Shown: positions 1 to 8,515 of the stretch, one piece after another
How the letters are laid out: each line of letters begins with the position of its first letter
Numbering within the stretch: position 1 is the stretch's first letter
Origin: an uncultured Pelagibacteraceae bacterium
Lineage (GTDB): Bacteria; Pseudomonadota; Alphaproteobacteria; Pelagibacterales; Pelagibacteraceae
Direction of reading: 5' to 3'
Assembly: GCA_902610315.1 (NCBI GenBank)
Contig: CACLVA010000010.1
Location: 1 to 34,712, forward strand
DNA: 34,712 bases
Position numbers and translations under genes: made by a program
The notes under the pieces: generated by a model
What the model was told of the DNA's origin: nothing
Databases searched by the model: none
What the model saw: only the letters and a program-made list of their open reading frames with translations

Positions 1-252
1 AAAATAAATATACTTATTTATTCGCTACTTATGTTACCAGTATTATATTTGCCATACCATATTGGTTTTGTAGGAAACTTTTTTTCAATATTTTGTTTAC
101 CTTTAACAATATATTATAATTATATTTGCTTTGATCTTTACAAAGACGAAAAGCACAAATTTAATATTTTAAAGGCCAAAAAGGTTTTTAGTTATTCAAT
201 AATCTATTTGTTTGCAATTTTTGTATTATTTTTAGTTGATAATTTCGCATGA
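1..252 (+). CDS. ctaB: Protohaem IX farnesyltransferase (haem O synthase), C-terminal part
   Basis: The reading frame is open from the first base, so this is the 3' end of a gene starting outside the window. The visible 83 or so residues are very hydrophobic, with about two membrane segments (around LLMLPVLYLPYHIGFVG and the final YLFAIFVLFLVDNFA) separated by a polar stretch, as at the end of UbiA-type prenyltransferases. The identification leans on context: a small CoxF-like gene, ctaG and subunit III of cytochrome oxidase follow directly, and ctaB normally sits there in alphaproteobacteria. The enzyme adds a farnesyl group to haem B to make haem O for the oxidase. Its TGA overlaps the next start by four bases. 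Confidence 0.8.
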   Translation, partial: KINILIYSLLMLPVLYLPYHIGFVGNFFSIFCLPLTIYYNYICFDLYKDEKHKFNILKAKKVFSYSIIYLFAIFVLFLVDNFA

Positions 253-374
253 TGGAAATTGATAAAAAAGTAAAAAAGAAAAATCTTTTAACAGGAATCG
301 GACTTGTTGTTTTTATAATTCTATTGTTTATTTTTACCTTGTATAATGTTGGGGTGTTTGAGAGGGTAATATGA
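249..374 (+). CDS. Small single-span membrane protein, CoxF-like
   Basis: A 41-codon frame fills the space between ctaB and ctaG and overlaps both by the ATGA pattern, the usual sign of translational coupling. The product has a lysine-rich N terminus (MMEIDKKVKKKN) and then one membrane segment (about residues 14-33), ending in a short tail; this predicts an N-in topology. Alphaproteobacterial cytochrome oxidase operons often hold a tiny one-span protein at this position, called CoxF. Similarity at this length cannot be proven by eye, so the family name rests on position and topology. A second ATG directly follows the first. A role in oxidase assembly is inference. Confidence 0.65.
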   Translation: MMEIDKKVKKKNLLTGIGLVVFIILLFIFTLYNVGVFERVI

Positions 375-919
375 TATCAAAAAAAAAATTAACCCCTCTA
401 TTACTATCTTTCATATTTTTGCTAATGCTAGGTATGTCATTTGCCGCTGTTCCGTTATATGACCTTTTTTGTCGTGTAACTGGTTTTGGAGGTACAACGC
501 AAATTTCAAAGGATATACCAAAAATAGTGATAGATAAGCCCGTATCTGTAAGATTGGATACCAATGTTCAAACTGATTTATCTTGGAACTTTAAAACTGA
601 AAACAATTTGGTTGATGTAAAACCAGGCAAAGTTTACAAAGTAAATTTCGTAGTTGAGAACTTTAGCAAAGATCCTACTAGTGGTGTTGCAAGTTATAAT
701 GTTTCTCCATCTTCATTCGGTCCATACTTTAACAAATTAGGATGCTTTTGTTTTGAAAAACAAACTTTAAATCCTGGAGAGAAAAAAAGTTATTTCATGA
801 CTTTTTATCTTGATCCAGAAGTAGTAAATGATCCAAAAACAAAAAATGTAAGTGATGTTACTTTGTCATATACTTTCTTCTCATCAGATTATTATAAACA
901 AACTAAGGTAATAAAATAA
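371..919 (+). CDS. ctaG: Cytochrome c oxidase assembly protein CtaG/Cox11
   Basis: At 182 residues this has the normal size for the family. One N-terminal membrane segment (about 8-27) is followed by a periplasmic domain carrying the hallmark copper-binding CFCF motif (Cys125 and Cys127, followed by EKQTLNPGE) and a third conserved cysteine, Cys34, just after the membrane anchor. CtaG delivers copper to the CuB site of subunit I. The start is coupled to the upstream small gene (ATGA overlap), and the stop abuts the ATG of subunit III without a gap, so the genes form an operon. A run of ten A follows the start codon (Ser-Lys-Lys-Lys). Confidence 0.96.
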   Translation: MISKKKLTPLLLSFIFLLMLGMSFAAVPLYDLFCRVTGFGGTTQISKDIPKIVIDKPVSVRLDTNVQTDLSWNFKTENNLVDVKPGKVYKVNFVVENFSKDPTSGVASYNVSPSSFGPYFNKLGCFCFEKQTLNPGEKKSYFMTFYLDPEVVNDPKTKNVSDVTLSYTFFSSDYYKQTKVIK

Positions 920-1711
920 ATGTCTGCAAAAGAACAAAAACATGATTATCATCTAGTAGACCCAAGCCCTTGGCCGATTTATACTTCATTCGCAACGTTA
1001 ATAACTGCTATTGGTACCGTCTATTATTTTCACTCAAAAGTTATGTGGGCTATGCTTTTTGGTTTTGCTCTTTTAATTTATGGCGCTTTCATGTGGTTCA
1101 GAGATGTTGTTAACGAAGCAGAGCATCAAGGGCATCATACTCCAGTAGTTCAAATTCATCATAGGTATGGAATGACATTATTCATTGCGTCTGAAGTGAT
1201 GTTTTTTGTTGCATGGTTTTGGGCTTACTTCGATGCAAGTCTTTTTCCAGGTGAATTTGTAGGCAATGTTTGGCCTCCAAAAGATATTGAAACTTTTGAT
1301 CCTTGGGACATTCCTTTAATTAATACTTTAGTTTTGTTGTTGTCAGGCACAACAGTAACATGGTCCCACCACGCTTTACTTGAAGATGATAGAAAAAGTT
1401 TTATTCAAGGTTTGTGGCTCACAGTTATATTAGGCGCATGTTTCACTGCATTGCAAATTTATGAATATCAGCATGCAAGCTTCAATTTTTCTGGTCATAT
1501 ATATGGTGCAACATTTTATATGGCAACTGGTTTCCACGGTTTTCATGTTTTAGTTGGAACTATATTTTTAGCAGTATGTTTATGGAGAGGTAAACTTGGT
1601 CATTTTAACAAAGATCATCATTTCGGTTTTGAAGCAGCGGCATGGTATTGGCATTTTGTGGATGTAGTTTGGCTGTTTTTATTTGCAGCAATATATATTT
1701 GGGGCAGTTAA
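920..1711 (+). CDS. ctaE: Cytochrome c oxidase subunit III
   Basis: The 263-residue product is the full length of alphaproteobacterial subunit III, with about seven membrane helices. Recognisable family stretches are the N-terminal HDYHLVDPSPWPIYTSF, the MFFVAWFWAYFDASLFP helix with its conserved acidic neighbourhood, the histidine-rich TTVTWSHHALL, GFHGFHVLVGTIFL, and the C-terminal AAWYWHFVDVVWLFLF. Subunit III is a core membrane subunit of the aa3-type oxidase and stabilises turnover in subunit I. It directly follows ctaG and is followed six bases later by surf1. Subunits I and II are probably upstream of the window. Confidence 0.97.
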   Translation: MSAKEQKHDYHLVDPSPWPIYTSFATLITAIGTVYYFHSKVMWAMLFGFALLIYGAFMWFRDVVNEAEHQGHHTPVVQIHHRYGMTLFIASEVMFFVAWFWAYFDASLFPGEFVGNVWPPKDIETFDPWDIPLINTLVLLLSGTTVTWSHHALLEDDRKSFIQGLWLTVILGACFTALQIYEYQHASFNFSGHIYGATFYMATGFHGFHVLVGTIFLAVCLWRGKLGHFNKDHHFGFEAAAWYWHFVDVVWLFLFAAIYIWGS

Positions 1712-1717
1712 TCAATA

Positions 1718-2374
1718 TTGAAAAATAAATTAGCATTTTCATTATTTGTATATTTTTTTATAATAGTGTTTTTATCATTGGGCGTTTGGCAAATGATAAG
1801 ACTTGATTGGAAGTTAACATTAATAAAACAAATTAATCAGTCATTAGATAGTGAACCATCTGAATTTAATGGCACAAATTTAACAAATTTTAGAAGTATA
1901 AAATTTGTAGGTAAAATTGACTATAATAATCAGATTTATCTTTACAGTTTAAATGAAAAAGGAGCCCCAGGTTTTGATTTAATTAATCCAATTATAATAA
2001 ACAATAAATTTTTTTTAGTTAATCGTGGATGGATACCTAGAAATCAAAAAGGTAAAAAATTTCAATTAAACGATAAAAATTTTACAGCAATATTAAAAGA
2101 AAAATCCAAATTCAATTATTTTAAGCCCGAAAACGATTTAGAGAATAATTATTGGTTTACACTAAATGATGAAGATTTAAATAAATTTACAGGAAAATTA
2201 TTTCCTAATTATATAATTTACTTAAACAATAGAGTTAATGATAAAAATTACCCTCTTCAAAAAAATATAACAGCAAATATTTCCAATAATCACCTAAAAT
2301 ATGCACTGACATGGTTTTCATTAGCGATTTCAATTTTTTTAATATATTTGTATTTTAGGAAAAAAAATTATTGA
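1718..2374 (+). CDS. surf1: SURF1 family cytochrome oxidase biogenesis protein
   Basis: The 218-residue product has the SURF1 layout: an N-terminal membrane helix (about 5-26, ending LGVWQMIRLDWK), a soluble periplasmic region containing the family stretches GAPGFDLINPI and FFLVNRGWIP, and a C-terminal membrane helix (about 193-213). SURF1 helps insert haem a into oxidase subunit I. The start is TTG: no ATG precedes the first helix, and the next methionine lies inside the conserved WQMIRLDWK stretch, too late to keep the anchor. The position after subunit III is the usual one in alphaproteobacteria. Its TGA overlaps the thrC ATG by one base. Confidence 0.92.
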   Translation: MKNKLAFSLFVYFFIIVFLSLGVWQMIRLDWKLTLIKQINQSLDSEPSEFNGTNLTNFRSIKFVGKIDYNNQIYLYSLNEKGAPGFDLINPIIINNKFFLVNRGWIPRNQKGKKFQLNDKNFTAILKEKSKFNYFKPENDLENNYWFTLNDEDLNKFTGKLFPNYIIYLNNRVNDKNYPLQKNITANISNNHLKYALTWFSLAISIFLIYLYFRKKNY

Positions 2375-3759
2375 TGAAATATATAAGTACAAGAAATAGT
2401 TCAGAAAGTTTACCTTTTGAAAGTGTCTTTATTAAAGGCCTTGCTGATGATGGGGGACTTTTTTTACCAGAGAAAGATTGCAAATTTGACGAAAAAGATT
2501 TGTCAAAATTAAAAAGCATGAGTTATTATGAGCTTGCTACTGAAATCGTTCACAAATTTACTGGAAATTTCATTGAAAAAGATAATTTATACGAATTGGT
2601 TAAAAAATCTTACTCATCTTTTAGATCAGAAGAAGTTGTTAAATTAAGAAAAGTTGGAAATTTCAACATATTAGAATTATTTCATGGCCCGACATTGGCT
2701 TTTAAAGATATCGCTATGCAATTAATTGGTAATTTTTATGAATATTATCTGTCAAAAAATGAAAATTTTATAAATATAATAGTTGCAACATCTGGCGATA
2801 CTGGAGCAGCTGCAATAGATGCAATAAAAAGAAAAAAAAATCTTAATATTTTTGTTCTTCATCCACATAATAGAATTTCTTCAGTTCAAAGAAGAATAAT
2901 GTGCACTGTTAAAGAAAAAAATGTTTTTAATATAGCCATAAAAGGTAATTTTGATGATTGTCAAAACCTTGTTAAAGCAATGTTTGTTGACCAAAATTTC
3001 TCAAAAAAGATTAATATGTCTGGTGTTAATTCAATAAATTGGGCTAGGATAGTAGCGCAGACGGTTTATTATTTTTTTTGTTTCTTTTCATTAAAATCCA
3101 AAAAGTTAAATTTTTCTGTTCCCACAGGAAATTTTGGAGACATTTATGCAGGATATCTTGCAAAAAAAATGGGTCTACCGATAGATAAATTAATTGTTGC
3201 AACTAATCAGAACGATATATTGCACAGAGCTATTTCTAAAGGCGATTACACATCAAAAAAAGTTTCTGAAACTTTTTCACCTAGCATGGATATACAACTT
3301 GCTAGTAATTTTGAGAGACTTATATTTGAGATACAAGGATGTAATTCAGACAAAACAAAAAATATAATGGCTAAGGTAAAAGAGAATAATTACAAATTAG
3401 ATGAAACTTCTCTAAATAAAATTAATAAAGATTTTTTATCCGAAAAACTCAATGAGGATGAAACAATTAATGAAATAAAAGAGGTATTTAAAAATCATAG
3501 TATAGTTTTGGATCCACATACTGCGATAGGTTATGGAGTTGCAAAAAAACTTAAACAAGACAATAACTGTGTAATCTTATCAACTGCACATCCTAGTAAA
3601 TTTCCAGAGGCTATTAAAAATGCATTAGGTAAAAATGAAGAACTTCCTCCAGAATTAAGAAATGTATTAAAAGAGGAAGAAAAATTTGAGATTATAGAAA
3701 ATAGCTTAGATCAAGTAAAAAATTATATTTTAAAAAAGATAGATGAAAATAAAAATTAA
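2374..3759 (+). CDS. thrC: Threonine synthase
   Basis: The product has 461 residues from the ATG at 2374; a TTG one codon earlier is possible, but MKYISTRN is the standard family N terminus. The PLP lysine is Lys111 in HGPTLAFKDIAMQ, and the phosphate-binding loop is ATSGDTGAAAI. NSINWARIVAQTVYYF and SVPTGNFGDIYAGYLAKKMG are typical of the fungal/proteobacterial class of threonine synthases. It converts O-phosphohomoserine to threonine. It is translationally coupled to surf1 and overlaps the peroxiredoxin by 17 bases. The enzyme for the preceding step, thrB, lies about 0.9 kb downstream on the opposite strand. Confidence 0.96.
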   Translation: MKYISTRNSSESLPFESVFIKGLADDGGLFLPEKDCKFDEKDLSKLKSMSYYELATEIVHKFTGNFIEKDNLYELVKKSYSSFRSEEVVKLRKVGNFNILELFHGPTLAFKDIAMQLIGNFYEYYLSKNENFINIIVATSGDTGAAAIDAIKRKKNLNIFVLHPHNRISSVQRRIMCTVKEKNVFNIAIKGNFDDCQNLVKAMFVDQNFSKKINMSGVNSINWARIVAQTVYYFFCFFSLKSKKLNFSVPTGNFGDIYAGYLAKKMGLPIDKLIVATNQNDILHRAISKGDYTSKKVSETFSPSMDIQLASNFERLIFEIQGCNSDKTKNIMAKVKENNYKLDETSLNKINKDFLSEKLNEDETINEIKEVFKNHSIVLDPHTAIGYGVAKKLKQDNNCVILSTAHPSKFPEAIKNALGKNEELPPELRNVLKEEEKFEIIENSLDQVKNYILKKIDENKN

Positions 3760-4228
3760 CGAAAAACTTCCAGATAGTGAAGTTTTTCAGCTCATTAATG
3801 AAGAACCAGTAAAGATTAAGATTTACAGTTTGTTTTCAAAAAAAAAGATTATTTTATTAGGAATGCCGGGAGCGTTTACTTCAGTTTGCTCTGCGAAACA
3901 TTTACCAAGTTTCATTAACTTTTCAAAAAAATTTTATGAAAAAGGAGTTGACCAGATTTTTTGTATTGCAGCAAATGATCCATTTGTAATGAATGCATGG
4001 GGCAAAATAAATAGGGTTGAAAACAATATTATGATGTTAGCTGATCCTTTTCTAAATTTTACAAAGTCAATAGGTGCAGAAGTTGACAAGTCGGGGAGGG
4101 GACTTGGCTTAAGGTCAAATAGATACACCATGCTAATTGACAATTTGAATGTTTTAAAAATTCAAGAGGAAAAAGAGACCGGAGTTTGTGATATCTCAAG
4201 TGCTGAGAATTTTTTAAAATTATTATAG
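3743..4228 (+). CDS. Peroxiredoxin, Prx5 type
   Basis: This 161-residue thioredoxin-fold protein has the peroxidatic motif PGAFTSVCS (PxxxTxxC pattern, Cys49) followed by HLPSF, as in the Prx5/type II peroxiredoxins. A cysteine near the end (Cys149, in TGVCDISSAENFL) aligns with the resolving cysteine of atypical two-cysteine Prx5 enzymes. It probably reduces hydrogen peroxide and organic peroxides with thioredoxin or glutaredoxin as electron donor; the reductant cannot be read from the sequence. The start lies inside the end of thrC in another frame, so expression probably depends on coupling. The stop overlaps the convergent rnhA stop region by six bases. Confidence 0.92.
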   Translation: MKIKINEKLPDSEVFQLINEEPVKIKIYSLFSKKKIILLGMPGAFTSVCSAKHLPSFINFSKKFYEKGVDQIFCIAANDPFVMNAWGKINRVENNIMMLADPFLNFTKSIGAEVDKSGRGLGLRSNRYTMLIDNLNVLKIQEEKETGVCDISSAENFLKLL

Positions 4229-4645
4229 GCCAGCTTCTTTTCTAGCTAATAAATCAACTTCATTATTCAAATCATTATCTGTGTGAGCTTTAACCCAAAC
4301 CCACTCTATAGAATTCTTAGAAGTTAAATTGTCTAATTCAAGCCACAAATCTTTATTTTTAACATCTTCTTTTTTTGATGTTTTCCATCCATTAATCTTC
4401 CATTTTGTTATCCATTCAGTTATTCCCTGCTTTACATATTTAGAATCTGTATAAATTTGAATTTTATCTTTTGTACTAATATATTCTAATGCTTTTATAG
4501 TAGCTGTGAGTTCCATTTGATTGTTTGTTGTTAAATCTTTTGAGCCTTTTAAAATTTTTTTTTCATTATTCTTAAAAATTATCGCAGCCCAGCCACCCTT
4601 CCCAGGATTTCCAATACATGAACCATCTGTATAAATTTTAATCAT
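4223..4645 (-). CDS. rnhA: Ribonuclease HI
   Basis: The 140-residue product shows all catalytic residues of RNase HI: Asp7 in YTDGSCIGNPG, Glu45 in NNQMELTA, Asp67 in IYTDSKYV, His121 in KAHTDND and Asp131 in NNEVDLLARKEA. It cuts the RNA strand of RNA-DNA hybrids, removing primers and R-loops. It is the last gene of the long minus-strand run and shares one base with the end of thrB (TAATG-type overlap). At about 140 residues it is slightly shorter than the E. coli enzyme (155) but complete. Its 3' end meets the peroxiredoxin gene with no room for a separate terminator. Confidence 0.97.
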   Translation of the reverse strand: MIKIYTDGSCIGNPGKGGWAAIIFKNNEKKILKGSKDLTTNNQMELTATIKALEYISTKDKIQIYTDSKYVKQGITEWITKWKINGWKTSKKEDVKNKDLWLELDNLTSKNSIEWVWVKAHTDNDLNNEVDLLARKEAGL

Positions 4646-5616
4646 TATTTAATATAAGAGCTAAAAGAATTAATTTTTTTATGAAAAGCTAATTTTTGAA
4701 TATATTCTCTTGGATCCTTTTTTTTTATAATTGCTGATTTTGGAGTATTTATATAATCATACGATCTAGTAGCGAGATATCTAAGTGCAGATCCTTTACA
4801 AAGTATATTCAAACAATCTTTCTCTTTTTTTTGCAATTTTCTTATAGTTTCGTAACCCTTAATCAATTGTAAAGTTTTGCCTTTGTCATAGGAAAATTTT
4901 TTTTTTCTCTTATTGAAACATAAGGCGTTTATGCATGTAGCTAACTCGTATGCCTCAAAATCATTAGATGAAAAATAAAAATCAATAAATCCTAAAAATT
5001 TTCCTTTATGAAAAAAAATATTATCTATAAATAGATCACCATGTATTATGTTTTTGGGCAATGTTTTTGGCCACTCTTGCTTAATTTCCATAAACGTATT
5101 TTGCATTTCTGAAGCTAAATTTCTTGAAAGTGTATTAATCTTATTTTTATTTATATCATCTAATAATTTTTTTATTTTAAGGGGGGAAAAAGAATTTTTT
5201 CTGTATAATTTAATTTTTCTTGAGGCTTTGTGCATCATACCGATATTTTTACCTATCACGTATAAATCCTTTTTTTTTAATTTTTTCTTATCTTTACCTT
5301 TTAAAAAACTGACTAAGCAGGCTTTTTTAGACCTTAAGTTAAATAAATAATTTCCTTTTTTATTTTTAAGTGGACTAGGACATTTAATTTTTAAATTTGA
5401 TAATTTGTCCATTAGTTTCATAAAAAATGGGAGATCTGTTTTTTTAACTCTTTTTTCAAATATTGTTAAAATAAACTTTTGTTTTTTAGTGGAAATAAGA
5501 TAATTTGTATTTTCTATTCCTTCTTTTATTCCATGGTAACTAACAATTTTTCCGATGTTAAAAAATTTTTGGATGTTATATATATCTCTTTTACTTATTT
5601 TGGTAAAAACAGCCAT
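4645..5616 (-). CDS. thrB: Homoserine kinase, aminoglycoside-phosphotransferase fold
   Basis: The 323-residue product is of the APH-fold homoserine kinase type found in alphaproteobacteria, not the GHMP type of E. coli. Visible motifs are an N-terminal GIENTNYLIST, the catalytic loop NIIHGDLFIDNIFF and the metal-binding LGFIDFYFSSNDFEAYELA (Asp of the DFG-like site). It phosphorylates homoserine for threonine synthase, whose gene thrC lies nearby on the other strand. Its ends share one base each with ispH upstream and rnhA downstream. An uncharacterised APH-family kinase is the alternative, but length and the alphaproteobacterial ispH-thrB-rnhA order support thrB. Confidence 0.93.
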   Translation of the reverse strand: MAVFTKISKRDIYNIQKFFNIGKIVSYHGIKEGIENTNYLISTKKQKFILTIFEKRVKKTDLPFFMKLMDKLSNLKIKCPSPLKNKKGNYLFNLRSKKACLVSFLKGKDKKKLKKKDLYVIGKNIGMMHKASRKIKLYRKNSFSPLKIKKLLDDINKNKINTLSRNLASEMQNTFMEIKQEWPKTLPKNIIHGDLFIDNIFFHKGKFLGFIDFYFSSNDFEAYELATCINALCFNKRKKKFSYDKGKTLQLIKGYETIRKLQKKEKDCLNILCKGSALRYLATRSYDYINTPKSAIIKKKDPREYIQKLAFHKKINSFSSYIK

Positions 5617-6560
5617 TAATTTAGCATACCGGGGATCTTAAAAAATACATTTTCCTTAACAATCTCAACTTCTTCGATTTGAACCTCGTATTTTTCTTTT
5701 ATTTTACCTATAAAATCTTGCACAATTATTTCAGGTGCTGATGCTCCTGAGGAAATACCAATAGTTTTACATTTGCCGATTTTTTCTAATGGTATTTCAC
5801 TTTCTGAATGAATTAATTCAGACTCATTGCATCCCGCTTTACTAGCAACTTCAACTAACCTTTTTGAATTAGATGAATTTCTACTACCAATTACAAAAAA
5901 CATATCACAAAGTTTAGCAATTTTTTTTACTGCAGCCTGTCTATTTGTAGTAGCATAACAAATATCCTCTTTTTTTGGCTCATTAATTTTTGGGAACCTT
6001 TTCTTTAAACATTCTATTATTTCTTTTGTGTCATCCACAGATAAGGTAGTTTGCGTAATAAATGATAACTTTTCATCTTTTTTAAAGATAATTTTTTTTA
6101 CATCTTCTATTGTTTCAACAAGCGTAATACCATTTTCTGGAATTTGACCCATCGTTCCAATTACTTCTGGGTGTCCCTTATGGCCAATTAATATTATATG
6201 ATATCCACTTTTGTACATATTTTCTGCTTCTCTATGAACCTTTGACACCAAAGGACAAGTTGCATCAACATATTTCATATTTAATTCCTCTGCTTCTTTC
6301 GGAACTTTTTTAGGAACACCGTGTGCAGAAAATATCACAGGCCTAGATTTATCTTTAATCTCGCTAATCTCCTCAACAAAAATTGCACCAATTTTTTTTA
6401 AACTTTCAACAACATGTTTATTATGAACAATCTCATGCCTCACGTATACAGGTGAACCAAATTTATCAATACTTTTTTTTACTATTTCAATTGCCCTATC
6501 TACGCCTGCACAGAAGCCTCTTGGAGATGCCAAATAAATTTTTAATTCATTTTTTCTCAT
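5616..6560 (-). CDS. ispH: 4-hydroxy-3-methylbut-2-enyl diphosphate reductase
   Basis: This 314-residue protein has the three cysteines that hold the IspH iron-sulfur cluster: Cys17 in SPRGFCAGVDRAIEIV, Cys102 in ATCPLVSKVH and Cys201 in DICYATTNRQ. It performs the last step of the MEP pathway, giving IPP and DMAPP. Those are the building blocks of the carotenoids made by the four genes just upstream in the same run; its start overlaps the end of blh by 14 bases. This coupling suggests that precursor supply and retinal synthesis are expressed together. It shares one base with thrB downstream. Confidence 0.97.
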   Translation of the reverse strand: MRKNELKIYLASPRGFCAGVDRAIEIVKKSIDKFGSPVYVRHEIVHNKHVVESLKKIGAIFVEEISEIKDKSRPVIFSAHGVPKKVPKEAEELNMKYVDATCPLVSKVHREAENMYKSGYHIILIGHKGHPEVIGTMGQIPENGITLVETIEDVKKIIFKKDEKLSFITQTTLSVDDTKEIIECLKKRFPKINEPKKEDICYATTNRQAAVKKIAKLCDMFFVIGSRNSSNSKRLVEVASKAGCNESELIHSESEIPLEKIGKCKTIGISSGASAPEIIVQDFIGKIKEKYEVQIEEVEIVKENVFFKIPGMLN

Positions 6561-7446
6561 TTTTTTCTAAAAGATATTCAAGTAATATATGCGGAAAGGT
6601 TAAAGACGCCAAACCAATAAATATAATTTTCGATACAGCATTATCTAGTACATAATAATTTTTTAAAATAATTAAAGATATTACAAATAAAATAGCTGTT
6701 AAAATTGTCAAAGGTATTGCCTTTAAAGTGAATTTCTTGAAACCCTCTATTAGTGATTTATTGTTTAGTTCGTTAGATAGTTTAAATGAATGTCTAGCTG
6801 AATGCAAAAAACAAAAATAAATTGTAAAAGCCAACAAAGGATTTAAAAAGTAATTCAAAATTAAGATTGAGATATAGTCCATAAGCAGTAGAGACTTTAT
6901 CTCAAAATTTTGACTCAATGAGATTAATATATTTGCAACAAAGCCTAATATCAAAATTAACCAAAGAAAGTAATTATTTACCAAAAAGCTTTGAGAAATT
7001 TCAAAATTTAAATATTCAAAGATAGCTAACGTCTCGGATTTATGAAAAATTAATGGAGCTGCAATAATAACACAACCCTTTAAGAAATATATAAATTCAA
7101 AATTAGATGAGCTTTTAATGAATTCTGAATCCTCTTTACCAAAATGATAGCTTGCAACTATCAAAAATATCATCAATATTAATTTTGGGAATATAAGCCA
7201 AAATATAATTACAGATAATCCGACAAATATATATGAAACATAAAATAATGAGGTGGACCTATAGTTATAAATTTTTAGAAGTTTTATGCCTTTAAGATTA
7301 TCAAGCGCACCATGTGATATACCCAAACTCAATATTAAAAATAAGCAAATAATTAAGGGGTCATTATTTCTTAAATATTCAAATGCTGATAAAAAAATAC
7401 AAAAATTAAAGAAAATTAAAGAATGGTAATAATTAATCTTGTTCAT
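6547..7446 (-). CDS. blh: Beta-carotene 15,15'-dioxygenase, Brp/Blh family
   Basis: The product is a 299-residue multi-span membrane protein with about eight hydrophobic segments. The family's conserved histidines appear in SHGALDNLKG (about 45), SYHFGKED (about 99), CFLHSARHSF (about 215) and FPHILLEY near the end; these would ligate the iron. Brp/Blh enzymes cleave beta-carotene into two retinal molecules, the chromophore of proteorhodopsin. Its position right after crtI-crtB-crtY makes the assignment firm. Four bases separate it from crtY, and it overlaps ispH by 14 bases. No opsin gene lies in the window. Confidence 0.93.
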   Translation of the reverse strand: MNKINYYHSLIFFNFCIFLSAFEYLRNNDPLIICLFLILSLGISHGALDNLKGIKLLKIYNYRSTSLFYVSYIFVGLSVIIFWLIFPKLILMIFLIVASYHFGKEDSEFIKSSSNFEFIYFLKGCVIIAAPLIFHKSETLAIFEYLNFEISQSFLVNNYFLWLILILGFVANILISLSQNFEIKSLLLMDYISILILNYFLNPLLAFTIYFCFLHSARHSFKLSNELNNKSLIEGFKKFTLKAIPLTILTAILFVISLIILKNYYVLDNAVSKIIFIGLASLTFPHILLEYLLEKNEKK

Positions 7447-7450
7447 TATA

Positions 7451-8515
7451 TTAAAAAATATTTTTTATAAATAACCACTTTGGCATTTTAAGAATTACTA
7501 TTAAGTCATCTAAAATATTACTTTTGTTCGACAAAAATTTAATTACTGATCGTGAAGGCGCTTGAAACATATTAAAGAATATATTTGGCATTTTTTCCGG
7601 GTGTCTATTTAAAACTTTTAAAAAAATGTTATCTAAAAATTGATATTTCCTTCCAATATTATAAATTTTTGCATTTTTAATATTTTCTATTTGATTAACA
7701 ATATATCTAGAATGATCTTGAATATTTAAAAAAGTATATCCTGTGCTCAACCTTGTCATACCACCAGCAGATCCTATATTAATTGTATTATTTTTTTTTT
7801 CAGATTTTGGAAAAAATAACGGTATTGCTCCTTGTTCTTTGTATCTAATTTCATAATTTTTAATTTTTAAAATATTTTTGATATAATCTTGAAGCTGAGT
7901 GTCATAATCATTTAACATATTGTTGTTTAGTTTAGACAGCCAGGTTGTTTCAATTAATGCCTTATTTTTTGCAAAAGGGAGAGTATAAAAAAAATGAACA
8001 TTTTCCCTTTGATCACAATTAAAATCCATTAAATTAAAAATTTCGTCATCAAAAATATTTTTTTCTGTTTTTATTTCCACACCCTTAAAGTGTTGCCAAA
8101 GGTTTAACTCACTATTACTTTTAGGTGGAACGCTATTGAATATTATAGAGTTTTGAAGATTTAGATTATTAGTATTTTTGTAAAATTTTATATTTTTATT
8201 TAAACTTATTTGCTTAAGTATTTTTTCGTAAAAAAGGCCGCTATCAATAGTTTGATAAGGGTAATCTTTATTTTTAACTTCGTGATGGCCTGTTTCTGTA
8301 TTCACTGAAAAATTATCCCAGCTTTTGATAACACAATCCTGAAAATTGTGATCCATAACCTTCCAAAATGACCAAGTCTTATCTCTTTTATAGTCACCTC
8401 TTGTTTCTATTATAGCAAGAGTTTTATCCTTTAACTTTTTTTTGGTATCTAATTCATAAGCCAGAGATAAGCCAGCGCATCCGCCTCCAATAATAATGTA
8501 ATCAAAATCTTTCAT
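7451..8515 (-). CDS. crtY: Lycopene beta-cyclase, CrtY type
   Basis: The N terminus carries the dinucleotide-binding fingerprint DYIIIGGGCAGLSLAYEL, followed by an acidic residue at the end of the second strand (AIIETRGD) and the CrtY stretch RDKTWSFWKV. Further family signs are GAIPLFFP and GSAGGMTRLSTGYTF in the second half. It converts lycopene to beta-carotene, the substrate of Blh. At 354 residues it is somewhat shorter than typical CrtY proteins (about 380-390), mostly through short loops; no key motif seems lost. The start overlaps crtB by 14 bases. Confidence 0.95.
   Translation of the reverse strand: MKDFDYIIIGGGCAGLSLAYELDTKKKLKDKTLAIIETRGDYKRDKTWSFWKVMDHNFQDCVIKSWDNFSVNTETGHHEVKNKDYPYQTIDSGLFYEKILKQISLNKNIKFYKNTNNLNLQNSIIFNSVPPKSNSELNLWQHFKGVEIKTEKNIFDDEIFNLMDFNCDQRENVHFFYTLPFAKNKALIETTWLSKLNNNMLNDYDTQLQDYIKNILKIKNYEIRYKEQGAIPLFFPKSEKKNNTINIGSAGGMTRLSTGYTFLNIQDHSRYIVNQIENIKNAKIYNIGRKYQFLDNIFLKVLNRHPEKMPNIFFNMFQAPSRSVIKFLSNKSNILDDLIVILKMPKWLFIKNIF

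Noticed and set aside
379..388. Run of ten A near the ctaG start as a slippage site
   Set aside because: Long A or T runs occur throughout the window; the frame reads through normally and no alternative product is evident.
5048..5350. 100-codon frame on the plus strand inside thrB
   Set aside because: It is a Phe-rich shadow of the lysine-rich thrB; there is no start context or family motif.
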